Assembly: GCF_000765745.2 (NCBI RefSeq)
Contig: NZ_JRPC02000007.1
Coordinates: 20,077 to 84,076 of the forward strand
Reading direction: 5' to 3'
DNA length: 64,000 nucleotides
Origin: Helicobacter apodemus
GTDB lineage: Bacteria; Campylobacterota; Campylobacteria; Campylobacterales; Helicobacteraceae
Shown: positions 1-9,218 of the stretch, one piece after another
Layout: each line of letters starts with the position of its first letter
Position numbering within the stretch: the first letter of the stretch is position 1
Position numbers and translations under genes: made by a program
Notes under the pieces: generated by a model
Databases searched by the model: none
What the model saw: the letters and a program-made list of their open reading frames with translations, nothing else
Told to the model about the DNA's origin: nothing

Positions 1-342
1 GCAGATTTTGCTACAAATACAGTAATTAATCGTTATAGATCCGAACAAAAGAAAGCTTTAGAGATTGCTGCAGAAGAGAAAGCGTTAGTGGAAATGACCG
101 CAAAAAAGATTGCAGAAATCACTTTAAAGATAAGTCAAAAGGTTGGTGCTAATGGCTCTCTTTATGGAGCAATTACTAAAGAGGATATTGCACAATCTTT
201 GTTAGAAAATCACCGCTTAAATATTGATAAAAAAACCTTAGAATTGAAAAATCCTATTAAATCTACAGGGGTTTATGAAGTTGAAGTTAAATTAGGGCAG
301 GGCATTTGTGCTGTTTTAAAAGTGGATGTTGAGGGGATATAA
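1..342 (+). CDS. rplI: 50S ribosomal protein L9, 3' part
   Basis: This is the C-terminal part of ribosomal protein L9, a large-subunit protein with two globular domains joined by a long helix. The reading frame is open from base 1, so the start lies before the window. The first residues ([14 protein letters not shown], then an Ala/Glu/Lys-rich helix) match the L9 linker helix, and the rest matches the C-terminal domain ([20 protein letters not shown], then [11 protein letters not shown]). Only about 113 residues are visible. The TAA stop overlaps the ATG of hslV by one base, which implies translational coupling. The same rplI-hslV-hslU-era order is known in Helicobacter pylori. Confidence 0.93.
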   Translation, partial: ADFATNTVINRYRSEQKKALEIAAEEKALVEMTAKKIAEITLKISQKVGANGSLYGAITKEDIAQSLLENHRLNIDKKTLELKNPIKSTGVYEVEVKLGQGICAVLKVDVEGI

Positions 343-875
343 TGTTTAAAGCTACAACGATACTTGCATATAGGAATGAAAAGGGTGCAGTCATTGGTGG
401 AGATGGGCAGGTAACATTTGGAAACTGCGTCTTAAAGGGAAATGCTACAAAGATTCGCTCCCTTTATCATAATAAAATTTTAAGTGGTTTTGCAGGTAGC
501 ACCGCTGATGCTTTTAGTCTTTTTGATATGTTTGAGGGGATTTTAGAAAACAAAAAAGGGGATTTATTAAAATCCGTAATAGATTTTTCTAAAGCCTGGC
601 GTAAAGATAAATATTTAAGACGATTAGAGGCTATGATGATTGTTCTTAATAAGGAGCATATTTTTATCTTAAGTGGGACAGGAGATGTTGTAGAGCCAGA
701 AGATGGTAGAATTGCGGCTATTGGAAGTGGAGGAAATTATGCACTTTGTGCTGCTAGAGCTTTAGATAAATTTGGTAATCCCTTAGAACCTAAAGATTTG
801 GTTTTGGAATCTTTAAAAATTGCAGGTGAGCTTTGTATTTATACCAATGAAAATATCAAAATTTTAGAACTCTAA
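342..875 (+). CDS. hslV: HslV (ClpQ) protease subunit
   Basis: HslV is the peptidase of the cytoplasmic ATP-dependent HslUV protease, a bacterial relative of the proteasome beta subunit. The precursor begins [10 protein letters not shown], and removal of four residues would expose the catalytic N-terminal threonine (Thr5). In mature numbering Lys33 falls exactly at ATKIR, as expected for the family. The glycine-rich [11 protein letters not shown] and AGSTADAF segments are also typical. At 177 residues the length is normal. It is followed after 10 bases by its ATPase partner hslU, so the two are co-expressed. Confidence 0.96.
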   Translation: MFKATTILAYRNEKGAVIGGDGQVTFGNCVLKGNATKIRSLYHNKILSGFAGSTADAFSLFDMFEGILENKKGDLLKSVIDFSKAWRKDKYLRRLEAMMIVLNKEHIFILSGTGDVVEPEDGRIAAIGSGGNYALCAARALDKFGNPLEPKDLVLESLKIAGELCIYTNENIKILEL

Positions 876-885
876 AGGGGATATT

Positions 886-2223
886 GTGGAAAAATTTGCA
901 AATTTAACACCTAAAGAGATTGTTGCTTATTTAGATGAATATATTATTGGACAAAATGAAGCTAAAAAGGTCGTTGCTATAGCACTTAGGAATCGCTATA
1001 GGAGATTAAAACTTCCTAAAGAGATACAAGATGAGATTATGCCAAAGAATATTTTAATGATGGGTTCTACAGGTGTTGGAAAGACGGAGATTGCTAGACG
1101 AATGGCAAAGATTATGGGATTGCCTTTTATCAAAGTTGAAGCAAGTAAATATACAGAAGTAGGATTTGTAGGGAGAGATGTTGAATCTATGGTTAGGGAT
1201 TTGGTGATTGCTTCTATTAATCTTGTTAAAGAGGAGTATCGCTTAAAAAATGCCGAGGATATAGAAAAATATGTTTTAGATAAAATCGTTCAAAAGCTTA
1301 TTCCGCCTTTGCCAAAGGGTGCAAGTGAGCAAAAGATAGAGGAATATGAAAAAACTGCTTCAAAGATGAAAATGCGTGTTGAAAAGGGAGAGATGGATTC
1401 TTTAAAAATCGAAATTGAAACCCCTAAACGCTCTTTAGAAATAGATGATAGCAATATGCCAGCAGAGTTTATTAAGGTGCAAGAGACAATAGCCAAAGTA
1501 TTTGTTACTTCAAAAGAAAATCCCAGAAAAGAAGTTACTATTAAAGAAGCTAAAGAGATTTTAAAAATTGAAGCTAGTGAAGCACTTTTGGATATGGAGA
1601 GTATCAAACAAGAAGGTTTAAAGAGGGCAGAGAGTAGCGGGATTATTTTTATTGATGAAATTGATAAGGTTGCGGTAAGTTCTAAATCCCAAGGCAGACA
1701 GGACCCTAGTAAAGAAGGGGTGCAAAGGGATTTGTTGCCTATTGTAGAGGGAAGTGTGGTAAATACAAAATATGGGAGCATTAAAACAGACCATATTTTA
1801 TTTATCGCAGCGGGTGCTTTTAGCCTTAGTAAGCCTAGTGATTTAATTGCAGAATTGCAAGGAAGATTCCCTCTAAGGGTGGAGCTTGATAGTCTTGATG
1901 AAGAGGCTTTATATAAGATATTAACACAGACTAAAAATTCTATTTTGCGTCAATATGAAGCACTCTTAGGTGTAGAGGAAGTTACTTTAAAGTTTGATGA
2001 GGAAGCCATTAGGGCATTAGCGTATTATTCCCAAAAAGCTAATGAAAAAACAGAGGATATTGGAGCAAGACGTTTGCATACAGTCGTAGAGCAGGTGTTA
2101 GAGGATATTAGCTTTAAAGCGGAGAAATACCAAGGTGAGGTGGTTAGTATTACCAAAGAATTGGTTAAAGAAAAGTTAGAAGAAATTGTTGCGAATGTTG
2201 ATATGGCACGATATATTTTATAA
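886..2223 (+). CDS. hslU: HslU (ClpY) ATPase subunit
   Basis: HslU is the AAA+ unfoldase that feeds substrates to HslV. The Walker A motif is GSTGVGKT at residues 60-67 and Walker B is IIFIDEID near residue 255. Between them lies a charged, variable stretch corresponding to the I-domain. The C-terminus ends ARYIL, the short tail that docks into HslV in this family. A GTG start at 886 is preceded by AAAGGGGAT, a good ribosome binding site. The 445-residue length is normal. It is the second gene of the hslVU pair and is followed closely by era. Confidence 0.96.
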   Translation: MEKFANLTPKEIVAYLDEYIIGQNEAKKVVAIALRNRYRRLKLPKEIQDEIMPKNILMMGSTGVGKTEIARRMAKIMGLPFIKVEASKYTEVGFVGRDVESMVRDLVIASINLVKEEYRLKNAEDIEKYVLDKIVQKLIPPLPKGASEQKIEEYEKTASKMKMRVEKGEMDSLKIEIETPKRSLEIDDSNMPAEFIKVQETIAKVFVTSKENPRKEVTIKEAKEILKIEASEALLDMESIKQEGLKRAESSGIIFIDEIDKVAVSSKSQGRQDPSKEGVQRDLLPIVEGSVVNTKYGSIKTDHILFIAAGAFSLSKPSDLIAELQGRFPLRVELDSLDEEALYKILTQTKNSILRQYEALLGVEEVTLKFDEEAIRALAYYSQKANEKTEDIGARRLHTVVEQVLEDISFKAEKYQGEVVSITKELVKEKLEEIVANVDMARYIL

Positions 2224-2235
2224 TATAGGAATAAA

Positions 2236-3120
2236 TTGGATACTAAAGCAGGATTTATAGCGGTTATTGGACGTCCAAATGCTGGTAAAAGCACTTTTTT
2301 AAACACTCTCTTAGGGGAAAAATTAGCTTTAGTTTCACATAAGGTAAATGCTACAAGAAAAAGAATGAATCTGGTTTTTACTAAAGATGATGTGCAAATG
2401 ATTTTTGTGGATACACCCGGGATAGATAAACAAGAAAAAATGCTTAATGCCTTTATGTTAAAAGAAGCTATGAAGGCTATGCAAGATTGTGATTTCTTGC
2501 TTTTTTTATCTCCTATTCACGATAAGATTAATTTTTATCAAGAGTTTTTAGAAAATATTGGGGATAAACCGCATATGCTATTATTAACCAAAGTTGATAC
2601 AGCCTCTAAAGAAGAGATTCTAAAAAAAATAAAAGCTTATGAGAAATATCAAGATTTCTATAAAGCACTTATCCCTATATCCTCTAAAGATAATGGAAGC
2701 TTAAAAAAGGTTATAGAGGTATTAGCTACATTTATGCCCAAAAATCCCTTTTATTATGATGATGCAATTCTAAGCCCTAATACTACAAGGGAAATTGTAA
2801 AGGAAATGATTAGGGAATCCTGTTTTAATAATTTAAGTGATGAATTACCTTATGAGAGCGATGTGATAGTGAGGGCTTATCAAGAAAAGCTCAATATTGA
2901 TTATATTAAGGCAGAAATTATTGTGTTAAAGCAGAGTCAAAAAGGTGTAGTCATTGGCAAGAATGCAACAACCCTTAAACGGATAGGAAAAGAAGCAAGA
3001 GGAATTATTGAAAAGTTTTTGAATAAGAAAATTTATTTAGAACTTATTGTAAAGGTGGTGCCAAATTGGAATAAACAAAAAGATAAACTTAAAAAAATCG
3101 GTTATAACTTTGAATATTGA
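2236..3120 (+). CDS. era: GTPase Era
   Basis: Era is an essential GTPase that binds 16S rRNA and helps mature the 30S subunit. The G1 motif GRPNAGKST is at residues 12-20, G3 DTPG at 59-62 and the G4 motif TKVD near 120. The C-terminal KH RNA-binding domain is visible as GVVIGKNATTLKRIGKEA. Translation appears to start at a TTG (2236) just after AGGAATAAA. An ATG alternative would delete the G1 strand, so TTG is preferred. The gene lies 12 bases after hslU and 12 before the next gene, in one apparent operon. Confidence 0.95.
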   Translation: MDTKAGFIAVIGRPNAGKSTFLNTLLGEKLALVSHKVNATRKRMNLVFTKDDVQMIFVDTPGIDKQEKMLNAFMLKEAMKAMQDCDFLLFLSPIHDKINFYQEFLENIGDKPHMLLLTKVDTASKEEILKKIKAYEKYQDFYKALIPISSKDNGSLKKVIEVLATFMPKNPFYYDDAILSPNTTREIVKEMIRESCFNNLSDELPYESDVIVRAYQEKLNIDYIKAEIIVLKQSQKGVVIGKNATTLKRIGKEARGIIEKFLNKKIYLELIVKVVPNWNKQKDKLKKIGYNFEY

Positions 3121-3132
3121 AATGGAGATATT

Positions 3133-4116
3133 ATGAGAATTATTTTGTTAGTTTTATTTGTAACATTTGTAGGTTATGCAAATCCCTATGAATGGATTGA
3201 TATTTATCGCAATGGTGGCGTGAAAGCTTTAGAGAAAAAGATTGATGCGACTTTAAAAACCAAAGAATATTGGCAGGAAATTTTAAAGCAAAAAGATACC
3301 CGTTTTGGGTATTATGAGAATTTAAAATATTTATTTCTTGCCACTAAAGAAATACCTATATTAAAGCTTTATGAATTTGAAAATAATAAATGGCAAGAAA
3401 GATTAAAGGCTAATAGTTTAGTGGGTTCTAAAAAAGGTGATAAGTTAAAGGAAGGGGATTTAGCAACCCCTATTGGAGTTTATACCCTAAATGCTCGCTT
3501 AACGAATTTAGACCAATATTATGGGCCTCTAGCTCTAACTACTTCTTATCCTAATCTTTATGACAAGCTACAAATGCGAACTGGTTATGGGATTTGGATA
3601 CACGGAATGCCCTTAGATGGTAATAGAGAAAATTTAAATACAAAAGGATGTATTGCTATTGAAAATGATTTGTTAGTGGATGTGGATAAAATGATAGATT
3701 ATAGAAAGTCTCTTTTAATCACTTTTGAGAATCAAATCAAAGAAACCTCTAAAGAGGATTTAGCAACTATCTTAGCGGATTTATTTAGTTGGAGAGAATC
3801 TTGGATGAATAATGATACTGAAGCTTATCTTTCTTTTTATGGCAAGGAATTTATACGTTATGATAGACAAAAATATAAAGAATTTGCAGAAACTAAACGG
3901 AGAATTTTTAAGAGAAATGAAAGTAAAAGGATAGAGTTTAGCCAAATTAATATTTCCCCTTATCCCAATGATGAAGATAGGAATCTTTTTAGGATTAGTT
4001 ATCACCAAGATTATAAAGCGTATTTGGGTGGTCGTTTAAATTATTCCTCTAATGGAGCTAAAGAGCTTTATATTGAGTTAAAAAATGGAAAAATGCAGAT
4101 TCTAGCAGAACAATAA
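3133..4116 (+). CDS. csd6: Csd6-like L,D-carboxypeptidase (YkuD domain)
   Basis: This is a periplasmic peptidoglycan-trimming peptidase of the YkuD (L,D-transpeptidase) fold. Residues 1-16 form a signal peptide. The catalytic motif is IHGMPLDGN with His157, followed by TKGCIAI with Cys173. A C-terminal NTF2-like region of about 120 residues follows. Length and position after era match H. pylori HP0518 (Csd6), which shapes the helical cell and has been reported to affect flagellin glycosylation and motility. That link is of interest because a glycosylation locus lies further along this window. The 3' end overlaps the convergent rdgB by 15 bases. Confidence 0.88.
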   Translation: MRIILLVLFVTFVGYANPYEWIDIYRNGGVKALEKKIDATLKTKEYWQEILKQKDTRFGYYENLKYLFLATKEIPILKLYEFENNKWQERLKANSLVGSKKGDKLKEGDLATPIGVYTLNARLTNLDQYYGPLALTTSYPNLYDKLQMRTGYGIWIHGMPLDGNRENLNTKGCIAIENDLLVDVDKMIDYRKSLLITFENQIKETSKEDLATILADLFSWRESWMNNDTEAYLSFYGKEFIRYDRQKYKEFAETKRRIFKRNESKRIEFSQINISPYPNDEDRNLFRISYHQDYKAYLGGRLNYSSNGAKELYIELKNGKMQILAEQ

Positions 4117-4722
4117 TGCTCTAAGGATATAATTTGCCCGCATTAGTGCGATATAGCGATGAGAGATTGTATTTTTTTGTTGATTGCTTAATTCCCCAAG
4201 AGTCTTTTTAAACCCTTGAGGGATAAACATAGAATCATACCCAAAGCCATTGCTTCCTTTGGGTGTTGCTATAACCTTTCCATACATAAATCCATGAACA
4301 CTAAAATCCCCATAAAAACTGCTAATACCAATAGCAGCACAATAATAAGCTTGAGAAGTTTTTGTCGGTAGATTAGCAACTTCTAATAAGAGTTTTTTTA
4401 AATTGGCTTTATCGTCTCCACCGCTATATCTTGCACTATAAATTCCCGGAGCCCCTTGCAAAGCTTCTACACAAATTCCGCTATCATCTGAAAGGATAAT
4501 GTCTTTTTGGGATAAAAGATTTTTTGTTTTTAGGGTTTGAAATATTGCTTTTGATTTAAGTAGGGCATTCTCTTGAAAAGTTGTGCCATTTTCTTGTATT
4601 TCAAAAGGTTTCACTAAAGAACTAAAAGCCATAATTTGAAGACTATCTTTATAAAGAGGTGTATAAATTTCTTGGATTTCTTGTAATTTGTTTGGGTTAG
4701 AAGTCGCTATAATTAATCGCAT
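4102..4722 (-). CDS. rdgB: RdgB/HAM1 non-canonical purine NTP pyrophosphatase
   Basis: This cytoplasmic house-cleaning enzyme hydrolyses dITP, ITP and XTP to monophosphates and keeps damaged purines out of DNA and RNA. The N-terminal motif IIATSNPNKLQEI, the central LSDDSGICVEALQGAPGIYS, GFGYDSMF and the terminal SHRYIALM are all diagnostic. The length of 206 residues is normal. It is transcribed towards csd6, with 3' ends overlapping by 15 bases, and away from the MFS gene at 4796. Confidence 0.95.
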   Translation of the reverse strand: MRLIIATSNPNKLQEIQEIYTPLYKDSLQIMAFSSLVKPFEIQENGTTFQENALLKSKAIFQTLKTKNLLSQKDIILSDDSGICVEALQGAPGIYSARYSGGDDKANLKKLLLEVANLPTKTSQAYYCAAIGISSFYGDFSVHGFMYGKVIATPKGSNGFGYDSMFIPQGFKKTLGELSNQQKNTISHRYIALMRANYILRALLFC

Positions 4723-4795
4723 TTTATTCCTTGTTTATGGTATTTTAGATAAAATCCTAGCTTTTATTAGTATTTTAACAAAGTTGGTGAATTTT

Positions 4796-6133
4796 ATGGT
4801 AAAGCAATCTTTATTAAAGCAGACAATCCCTTTAGGATTAATTATAGGATTCCGTTTTTTTGGATTATTTGTTGTTATGCCCATTTTAGCCCTTTATACT
4901 TTGTCTTTAGAGGGAGTAACCCCAATTTTAATAGGAGTTGTTGTAGGTGGTTATGCACTTACACAAGTGTTATTTCAAGTTCCATTTGGGATTCTTAGTG
5001 ATAAAATTGGACGCAAAAGTGTGATTTTTATAGGGCTTTTAATCTTTGCTTGTGGCTCTTTTATTTGTGCAGTTAGTGATGATATTTTTATACTGGTTAT
5101 AGGGAGATTATTGCAAGGTGCTGGTGCCATTGGAGGTGTTGTTAGTGCGATGATTGCAGATTTGGTAAAAGAGGAGAGTAGGACAAAGGCTATGGCATTA
5201 ATGGGGGGGATTATTTCTTTAAGCTTTAGTGCAGCATTAATCCTAGGACCTCTTTTAGGGGCAGCCTTTGGTGTTAAAACTTTGTTTGGAATTACCTCTA
5301 TTTTAGCAATATTGGGTATAGCTATTTTAGTGTTGTTTGTGCCAAATACCCCCAAAATAACCTATAGCTTTAATGCAAATGATTATAAAACTAGTCATAT
5401 TTTAAAAAATAGAAATCTTCAAATTATGAATCTTACAAATTTTTTGCAAAAAGGTTTTATGACTCTAGCTTTTTTAATTATTCCTATTGCTCTTGTTAAA
5501 GCATTTGGTATGTCTAAAGATGAGCTTTATCAAATCTATATCCCTGCTGCTATTTTAGGGTTTTTAGCTATGGGACCAGCAGCTATTTTAGCAGAAAAAA
5601 AGGGCAAGTTTAAGAGTGTGCTAATCTTTGGTATTTTGTTATTTGTTTTAGCGTATTTTTTGATGTTGAGTTCTAATAAATGGGTTTTTATTGTAGGGAT
5701 TTTAATATTTTTTATTGGTTTTTCTATGCATGAACCTATTATGCAAAGTCTTGCTAGTCGTTATTGTAAAGCGCACCAAAAAGGAAGTGCTTTGGGGGTT
5801 TTTACTTCTTTTGGGTATTTGGGTTCTTTTGTAGGAGCACTTGTTGGGGCACATTTGTATGAATTTTTTGGAATGCTCTCTATTAGTATTTTTGTTGCGA
5901 TAGTTTCTTTATTGTGGATTTTATCTTTTGTTTTTTTAGCTAACCCAACCTCCCAAAAGATGCTTTATTTGCCTTTAAGAGAGGTTAAAGCATTAGAATC
6001 TTTAGCTGCACTTAAAGGGGTATTGGAATGGTATGTGAATGAGTGCGAATGTGTAGTTATTATTAAATATGATAAGCATTTAATATTAGAAGAAGAGATT
6101 GTGGCATTTATAAAGGCTGCAAATGTAAGATAA
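4796..6133 (+). CDS. MFS transporter with C-terminal soluble domain (YajR-like)
   Basis: This is a drug:H+ antiporter-type major facilitator with about 12 membrane segments. Motif A is seen as GILSDKIGRKSVIF in the loop after helix 2. After the last helix there is a soluble tail of about 55 residues (KALESLAALKGVLEWYVNECE onward). E. coli YajR has a ferredoxin-like YAM domain in the same place, so a YajR-like efflux protein is the best match. The open frame extends upstream to 4688 across the rdgB start, but the ATG at 4796 directly precedes the first hydrophobic helix and is the likelier start. The substrate is unknown. Confidence 0.82.
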   Translation: MVKQSLLKQTIPLGLIIGFRFFGLFVVMPILALYTLSLEGVTPILIGVVVGGYALTQVLFQVPFGILSDKIGRKSVIFIGLLIFACGSFICAVSDDIFILVIGRLLQGAGAIGGVVSAMIADLVKEESRTKAMALMGGIISLSFSAALILGPLLGAAFGVKTLFGITSILAILGIAILVLFVPNTPKITYSFNANDYKTSHILKNRNLQIMNLTNFLQKGFMTLAFLIIPIALVKAFGMSKDELYQIYIPAAILGFLAMGPAAILAEKKGKFKSVLIFGILLFVLAYFLMLSSNKWVFIVGILIFFIGFSMHEPIMQSLASRYCKAHQKGSALGVFTSFGYLGSFVGALVGAHLYEFFGMLSISIFVAIVSLLWILSFVFLANPTSQKMLYLPLREVKALESLAALKGVLEWYVNECECVVIIKYDKHLILEEEIVAFIKAANVR

Positions 6134-6280
6134 GTTTTGCTACCATAGCTCTTAGGGTTTGATTGGAAGTAAAGATGAGGGATAAAGATTGGTTGATGTC
6201 AGAGTAGGGATTTTAGTTGTGAAATTAAGCTTTGCCTTAAAGAGGAATTGTAGGATGAGAGTGTTTTAAGTGAGAAAGTA

Positions 6281-7066
6281 ATGGATAAAATCAAAGAAAA
6301 TATTGAAATTAGTAAAAAAATCCTGAAAATTACAGGAAGCACTAATGCGAAATTTAATCTTATCAAAGAGGGTGATAAAGTCCTATTGGGGCTTAGTGGG
6401 GGGAAAGATTCTATACTTTTAGCAACCCTTTTAGCGAGATTGAAGCAATATGCGCCTTTTGATTTTGCATTTAAAGCTTTGACGGTAGATTATGGTAGGG
6501 GTGGTGAATATGAATATATTTTTGAATATTGTGAGAAATTAGGAATCCCTTATGAGCTTTATCGAACAGATATTTATAAAATCTTAGAGGAGAATAAAAG
6601 AGAGGGGACTATCTATTGCAGCTTTTGCTCTCGTATGCGTAGAGGGGCTTTGTATTCTAAAGCCATAGAGGGAGGGTTTAACAAAATAGCCTTAGCCCAT
6701 CATTTAGATGATGCTGCAGAGAGTTTTATGATGAATCTTAGTTATAATGGTGCTTTGCGTTCTATGCCACCTATTTATAAAGCAGAGAATGGCTTATATG
6801 TGATAAGACCTTTGATTTTTCTGCGAGAGAGACAGATTATTGATTTTATCGCAAAAAATAATATTTATATCGCCCCTGATTGTAATTGTCCTATTATGTG
6901 GCAGAGTGATGATAAAAAGCCTTATGCTAGAGAGAGGACAAAACAAATGCTAAAAGAGATGGAATCCCTTAATCCTGACTTTTTTACTTCTTTGAAAGTT
7001 GCTTTAGGGAATGTGCATTTAAAAAGTCTTTTTGATGAGAAGTATTTAGAAAGACAAGATAATTAG
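6281..7066 (+). CDS. ttcA: TtcA-like tRNA 2-thiocytidine synthetase
   Basis: TtcA thiolates cytidine 32 of some tRNAs and carries a labile iron-sulfur cluster. The PP-loop SGGKDS is at residues 39-44, and the cluster Cys pair is C-S-F-C at 113 and 116. A further Cys pair occurs in PDCNCPI, the usual place of the third ligand. HHLDDAAESFMMNL is the conserved helix after the CxxC. At 261 residues it is a compact member of the family. The 147 bases upstream of it hold no gene that I can recognise. Confidence 0.85.
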   Translation: MDKIKENIEISKKILKITGSTNAKFNLIKEGDKVLLGLSGGKDSILLATLLARLKQYAPFDFAFKALTVDYGRGGEYEYIFEYCEKLGIPYELYRTDIYKILEENKREGTIYCSFCSRMRRGALYSKAIEGGFNKIALAHHLDDAAESFMMNLSYNGALRSMPPIYKAENGLYVIRPLIFLRERQIIDFIAKNNIYIAPDCNCPIMWQSDDKKPYARERTKQMLKEMESLNPDFFTSLKVALGNVHLKSLFDEKYLERQDN

Positions 7067-7953
7067 TGGGTTCTGAATATTGGAAATGTTTGGGGAATAA
7101 TTTCGTGTTAAAATTTTTAGACTCTTAACTTAGTTTTATAGATAGAAAAAAATAGTTTATATAATAATGGATTTTAAAGAAGAAATAAAAAGAGTTACGA
7201 ATTTTATTTCATTGCTAAGCAACCTTTAGAGAATAAAAACTTTGATAATCTATACTCGAGGGATTTTATTTATAAATTCTAAGATTCCTGCCCTTACTAC
7301 TTAAGATTGTTTTTGATAGGATAGGAAAGTATAAGTCTATGGATTTAATAAAGGTTTATTTCTAGACCTTATTGATTTTTTATAAAAAGCTTTTTTGTTT
7401 GTGAAATTTAGGTTTTAGTATATGATTTATATGTATAGGTAAGGATTTAGGTGTAAATCTAAAGAAGTCCTAATTAAGATACCTATTTGATAAACAAAGT
7501 GAGCTATTTATTGAGAGTGTAAGAGTAATAAAGCGTAAGGATAAAGGCATTTGAATATAGTTATGAAGTTTTTTAGGCTTAAGAATTATCCTACAACTAT
7601 AAAAAAGGAGTTAATGGTTTCTTTGCTTTTGTTATTAGAGATTGTTTTGTTTGGCTTAAAAACAAGCAAGTAAACAAGGAACTTTGTTAATAAAGCTAGA
7701 ATCTTACACTCGTTTGTGAGTTTTTAAGGTTTTTAGGGCTTAAGTCTTTAATACTTTTTAAGATTTTTTGAAATTTAGATTCTTAGTTTTTATTTATTAG
7801 GCAGTAAGAGTTTAGATGTAAGCATAAAAGGGATTATTATAGTGGTTAGAGGAATTTTTATTTTTGTGTTAAATATATAGATTAATCTAGGGATTGATAG
7901 TAATATAAGGATAGTTTATTTTCCTATCAAAATATGGGAGTTTGGTTTGAGGT
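7067..7953. other. Gene-free stretch, probable decayed coding DNA
   Basis: Nearly 900 bases without an intact gene. On the + strand there are short coding-like open stretches in different frames: about 28 codons at 7196-7279, about 35 codons at 7585-7690, and a further one around 7480-7550. They are separated by stops. This pattern suggests one or more old pseudogenes, but I cannot identify the parent. I see no RNA gene or mobile element here. Confidence 0.4.
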
Positions 7954-7976
7954 GTTATGAATTACAAATTCATAAC
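7954..7976 (-). other. Perfect inverted repeat at the ackA stop
   Basis: GTTATGAATT, three bases, then AATTCATAAC form a perfect 10-bp hairpin that contains the last codons and stop of ackA. On the minus strand it is not followed by a T-run, so it is not a classic intrinsic terminator. It may protect the 3' end of the mRNA or act as a weak terminator. Confidence 0.5.
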
Positions 7977-9164
7977 AATATCTCTTGTATCCCGTGCTAT
8001 CATCAATTCTTCATTAGTGGGGATAACACAAACTTTAACTTTAGAATCAGGAGTAGATACAATCCCTTCTTTACCTACGGTTTCTAAGTTTGCTTTCTCA
8101 TCAAGCTTAATGCCTAAAAATTGTAAATGGGAGATAATCATTCCACGGATAAATTTCGCATTTTCTCCTACTCCTGCACAAAAGGAAATGGCATCTACGG
8201 TAGTTAATGCGGCTGTATAAGAACCAATATATTTTGCAACGCGGTAAGCAAAGGTCGCCCTAGCAAATTTTGCTTTTTCATTACCCGCTTCTTCTGCTGT
8301 TAATAAATCTCTAAAATCGCTAGATAGTCCAGAGATACCAAGCACTCCGGATTTTTTATTAAGGATATTCATCATCTCTTTGGTGCTTATATTTTCTTTT
8401 TGGCAAATATAATCAACAATAGCAGGATCTAAATCTCCGCTTCTTGTTCCCATAATTAGTCCCTCTAGTGGCGTTAATCCCATACTTGTATCAATGCTTT
8501 TGCCATTTTCAATCGCACAGATGCTAGAACCATTGCCTAAATGACAAGTAATGATTCTAGAGTTTTCTAAAGGGATATTTAGAAATTGTGCGGTTCTTTT
8601 AGAAACATAGCTATGACTTGTCCCATGAAAGCCATAGCGACGAATTTTATATTTTTCATAATATTCAGAGGGGATACCATACATAAAAGCTTTGGGAGGC
8701 ATAGTTTGATGAAAAGCGGTATCAAATACTGCTACCATAGGAGTATTTGGCATTAGGTGCTGACAGGCTCTAATCCCAGATAGGTTTGCAGGATTATGCA
8801 AAGGTGCTAAATCTATGCATTCTTCCATTTGTGTGATAACTTCATCATTAATAAGGGTTGATTTTGTGAAATATTCCCCTCCATGCACGGTTCTATGTCC
8901 TACGGCTTTAATTTCATCTAAGGAATTGATAACGCCAATTTGGGGGTCAATTAAAGTGTCTAAAACAATCTTAATGGCAACCTCATGGTCTTTCATATCG
9001 ACTTTTTTAGAGAGTTTTTCTCCATTGGCTGGTTTATAGCTAAACTCTCCCTCACTAATACCTATTCTATCACACATTCCAGAAGCTAAAACAGCCTCTG
9101 TATCAGCATTAATAATTTGGTATTTAAGGGAAGAGCTCCCACAATTAATAACTAAAATATCCAT
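7962..9164 (-). CDS. ackA: Acetate kinase
   Basis: AckA transfers phosphate between acetyl phosphate and ADP, giving ATP and acetate. The N-terminal MDILVINCGSSSLKYQI is the acetate/sugar-kinase phosphate-binding motif. Further family blocks are VGHRTVHGGE, FDTAFHQTMP, RRYGFHGTSH and CHLGNGSS, followed by GLTPLEGLIMGTRSGDLDP. The 400-residue length is normal. It lies 54 bases downstream of pta on the same strand, so pta-ackA is an operon for acetate excretion or use, with acetyl phosphate as the shared intermediate. Confidence 0.97.
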   Translation of the reverse strand: MDILVINCGSSSLKYQIINADTEAVLASGMCDRIGISEGEFSYKPANGEKLSKKVDMKDHEVAIKIVLDTLIDPQIGVINSLDEIKAVGHRTVHGGEYFTKSTLINDEVITQMEECIDLAPLHNPANLSGIRACQHLMPNTPMVAVFDTAFHQTMPPKAFMYGIPSEYYEKYKIRRYGFHGTSHSYVSKRTAQFLNIPLENSRIITCHLGNGSSICAIENGKSIDTSMGLTPLEGLIMGTRSGDLDPAIVDYICQKENISTKEMMNILNKKSGVLGISGLSSDFRDLLTAEEAGNEKAKFARATFAYRVAKYIGSYTAALTTVDAISFCAGVGENAKFIRGMIISHLQFLGIKLDEKANLETVGKEGIVSTPDSKVKVCVIPTNEELMIARDTRDIVMNL

Positions 9165-9218
9165 TTTTTCTCCTTTATTTTTGTTTGTCGGTAAATTTGT
9201 AACTTTTAATATATAGGT

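Noticed and set aside
4688..4795. 36-residue N-terminal extension of the MFS transporter
   Set aside because: It would overlap the start of divergent rdgB, and the ATG at 4796 lies just before the first hydrophobic helix.
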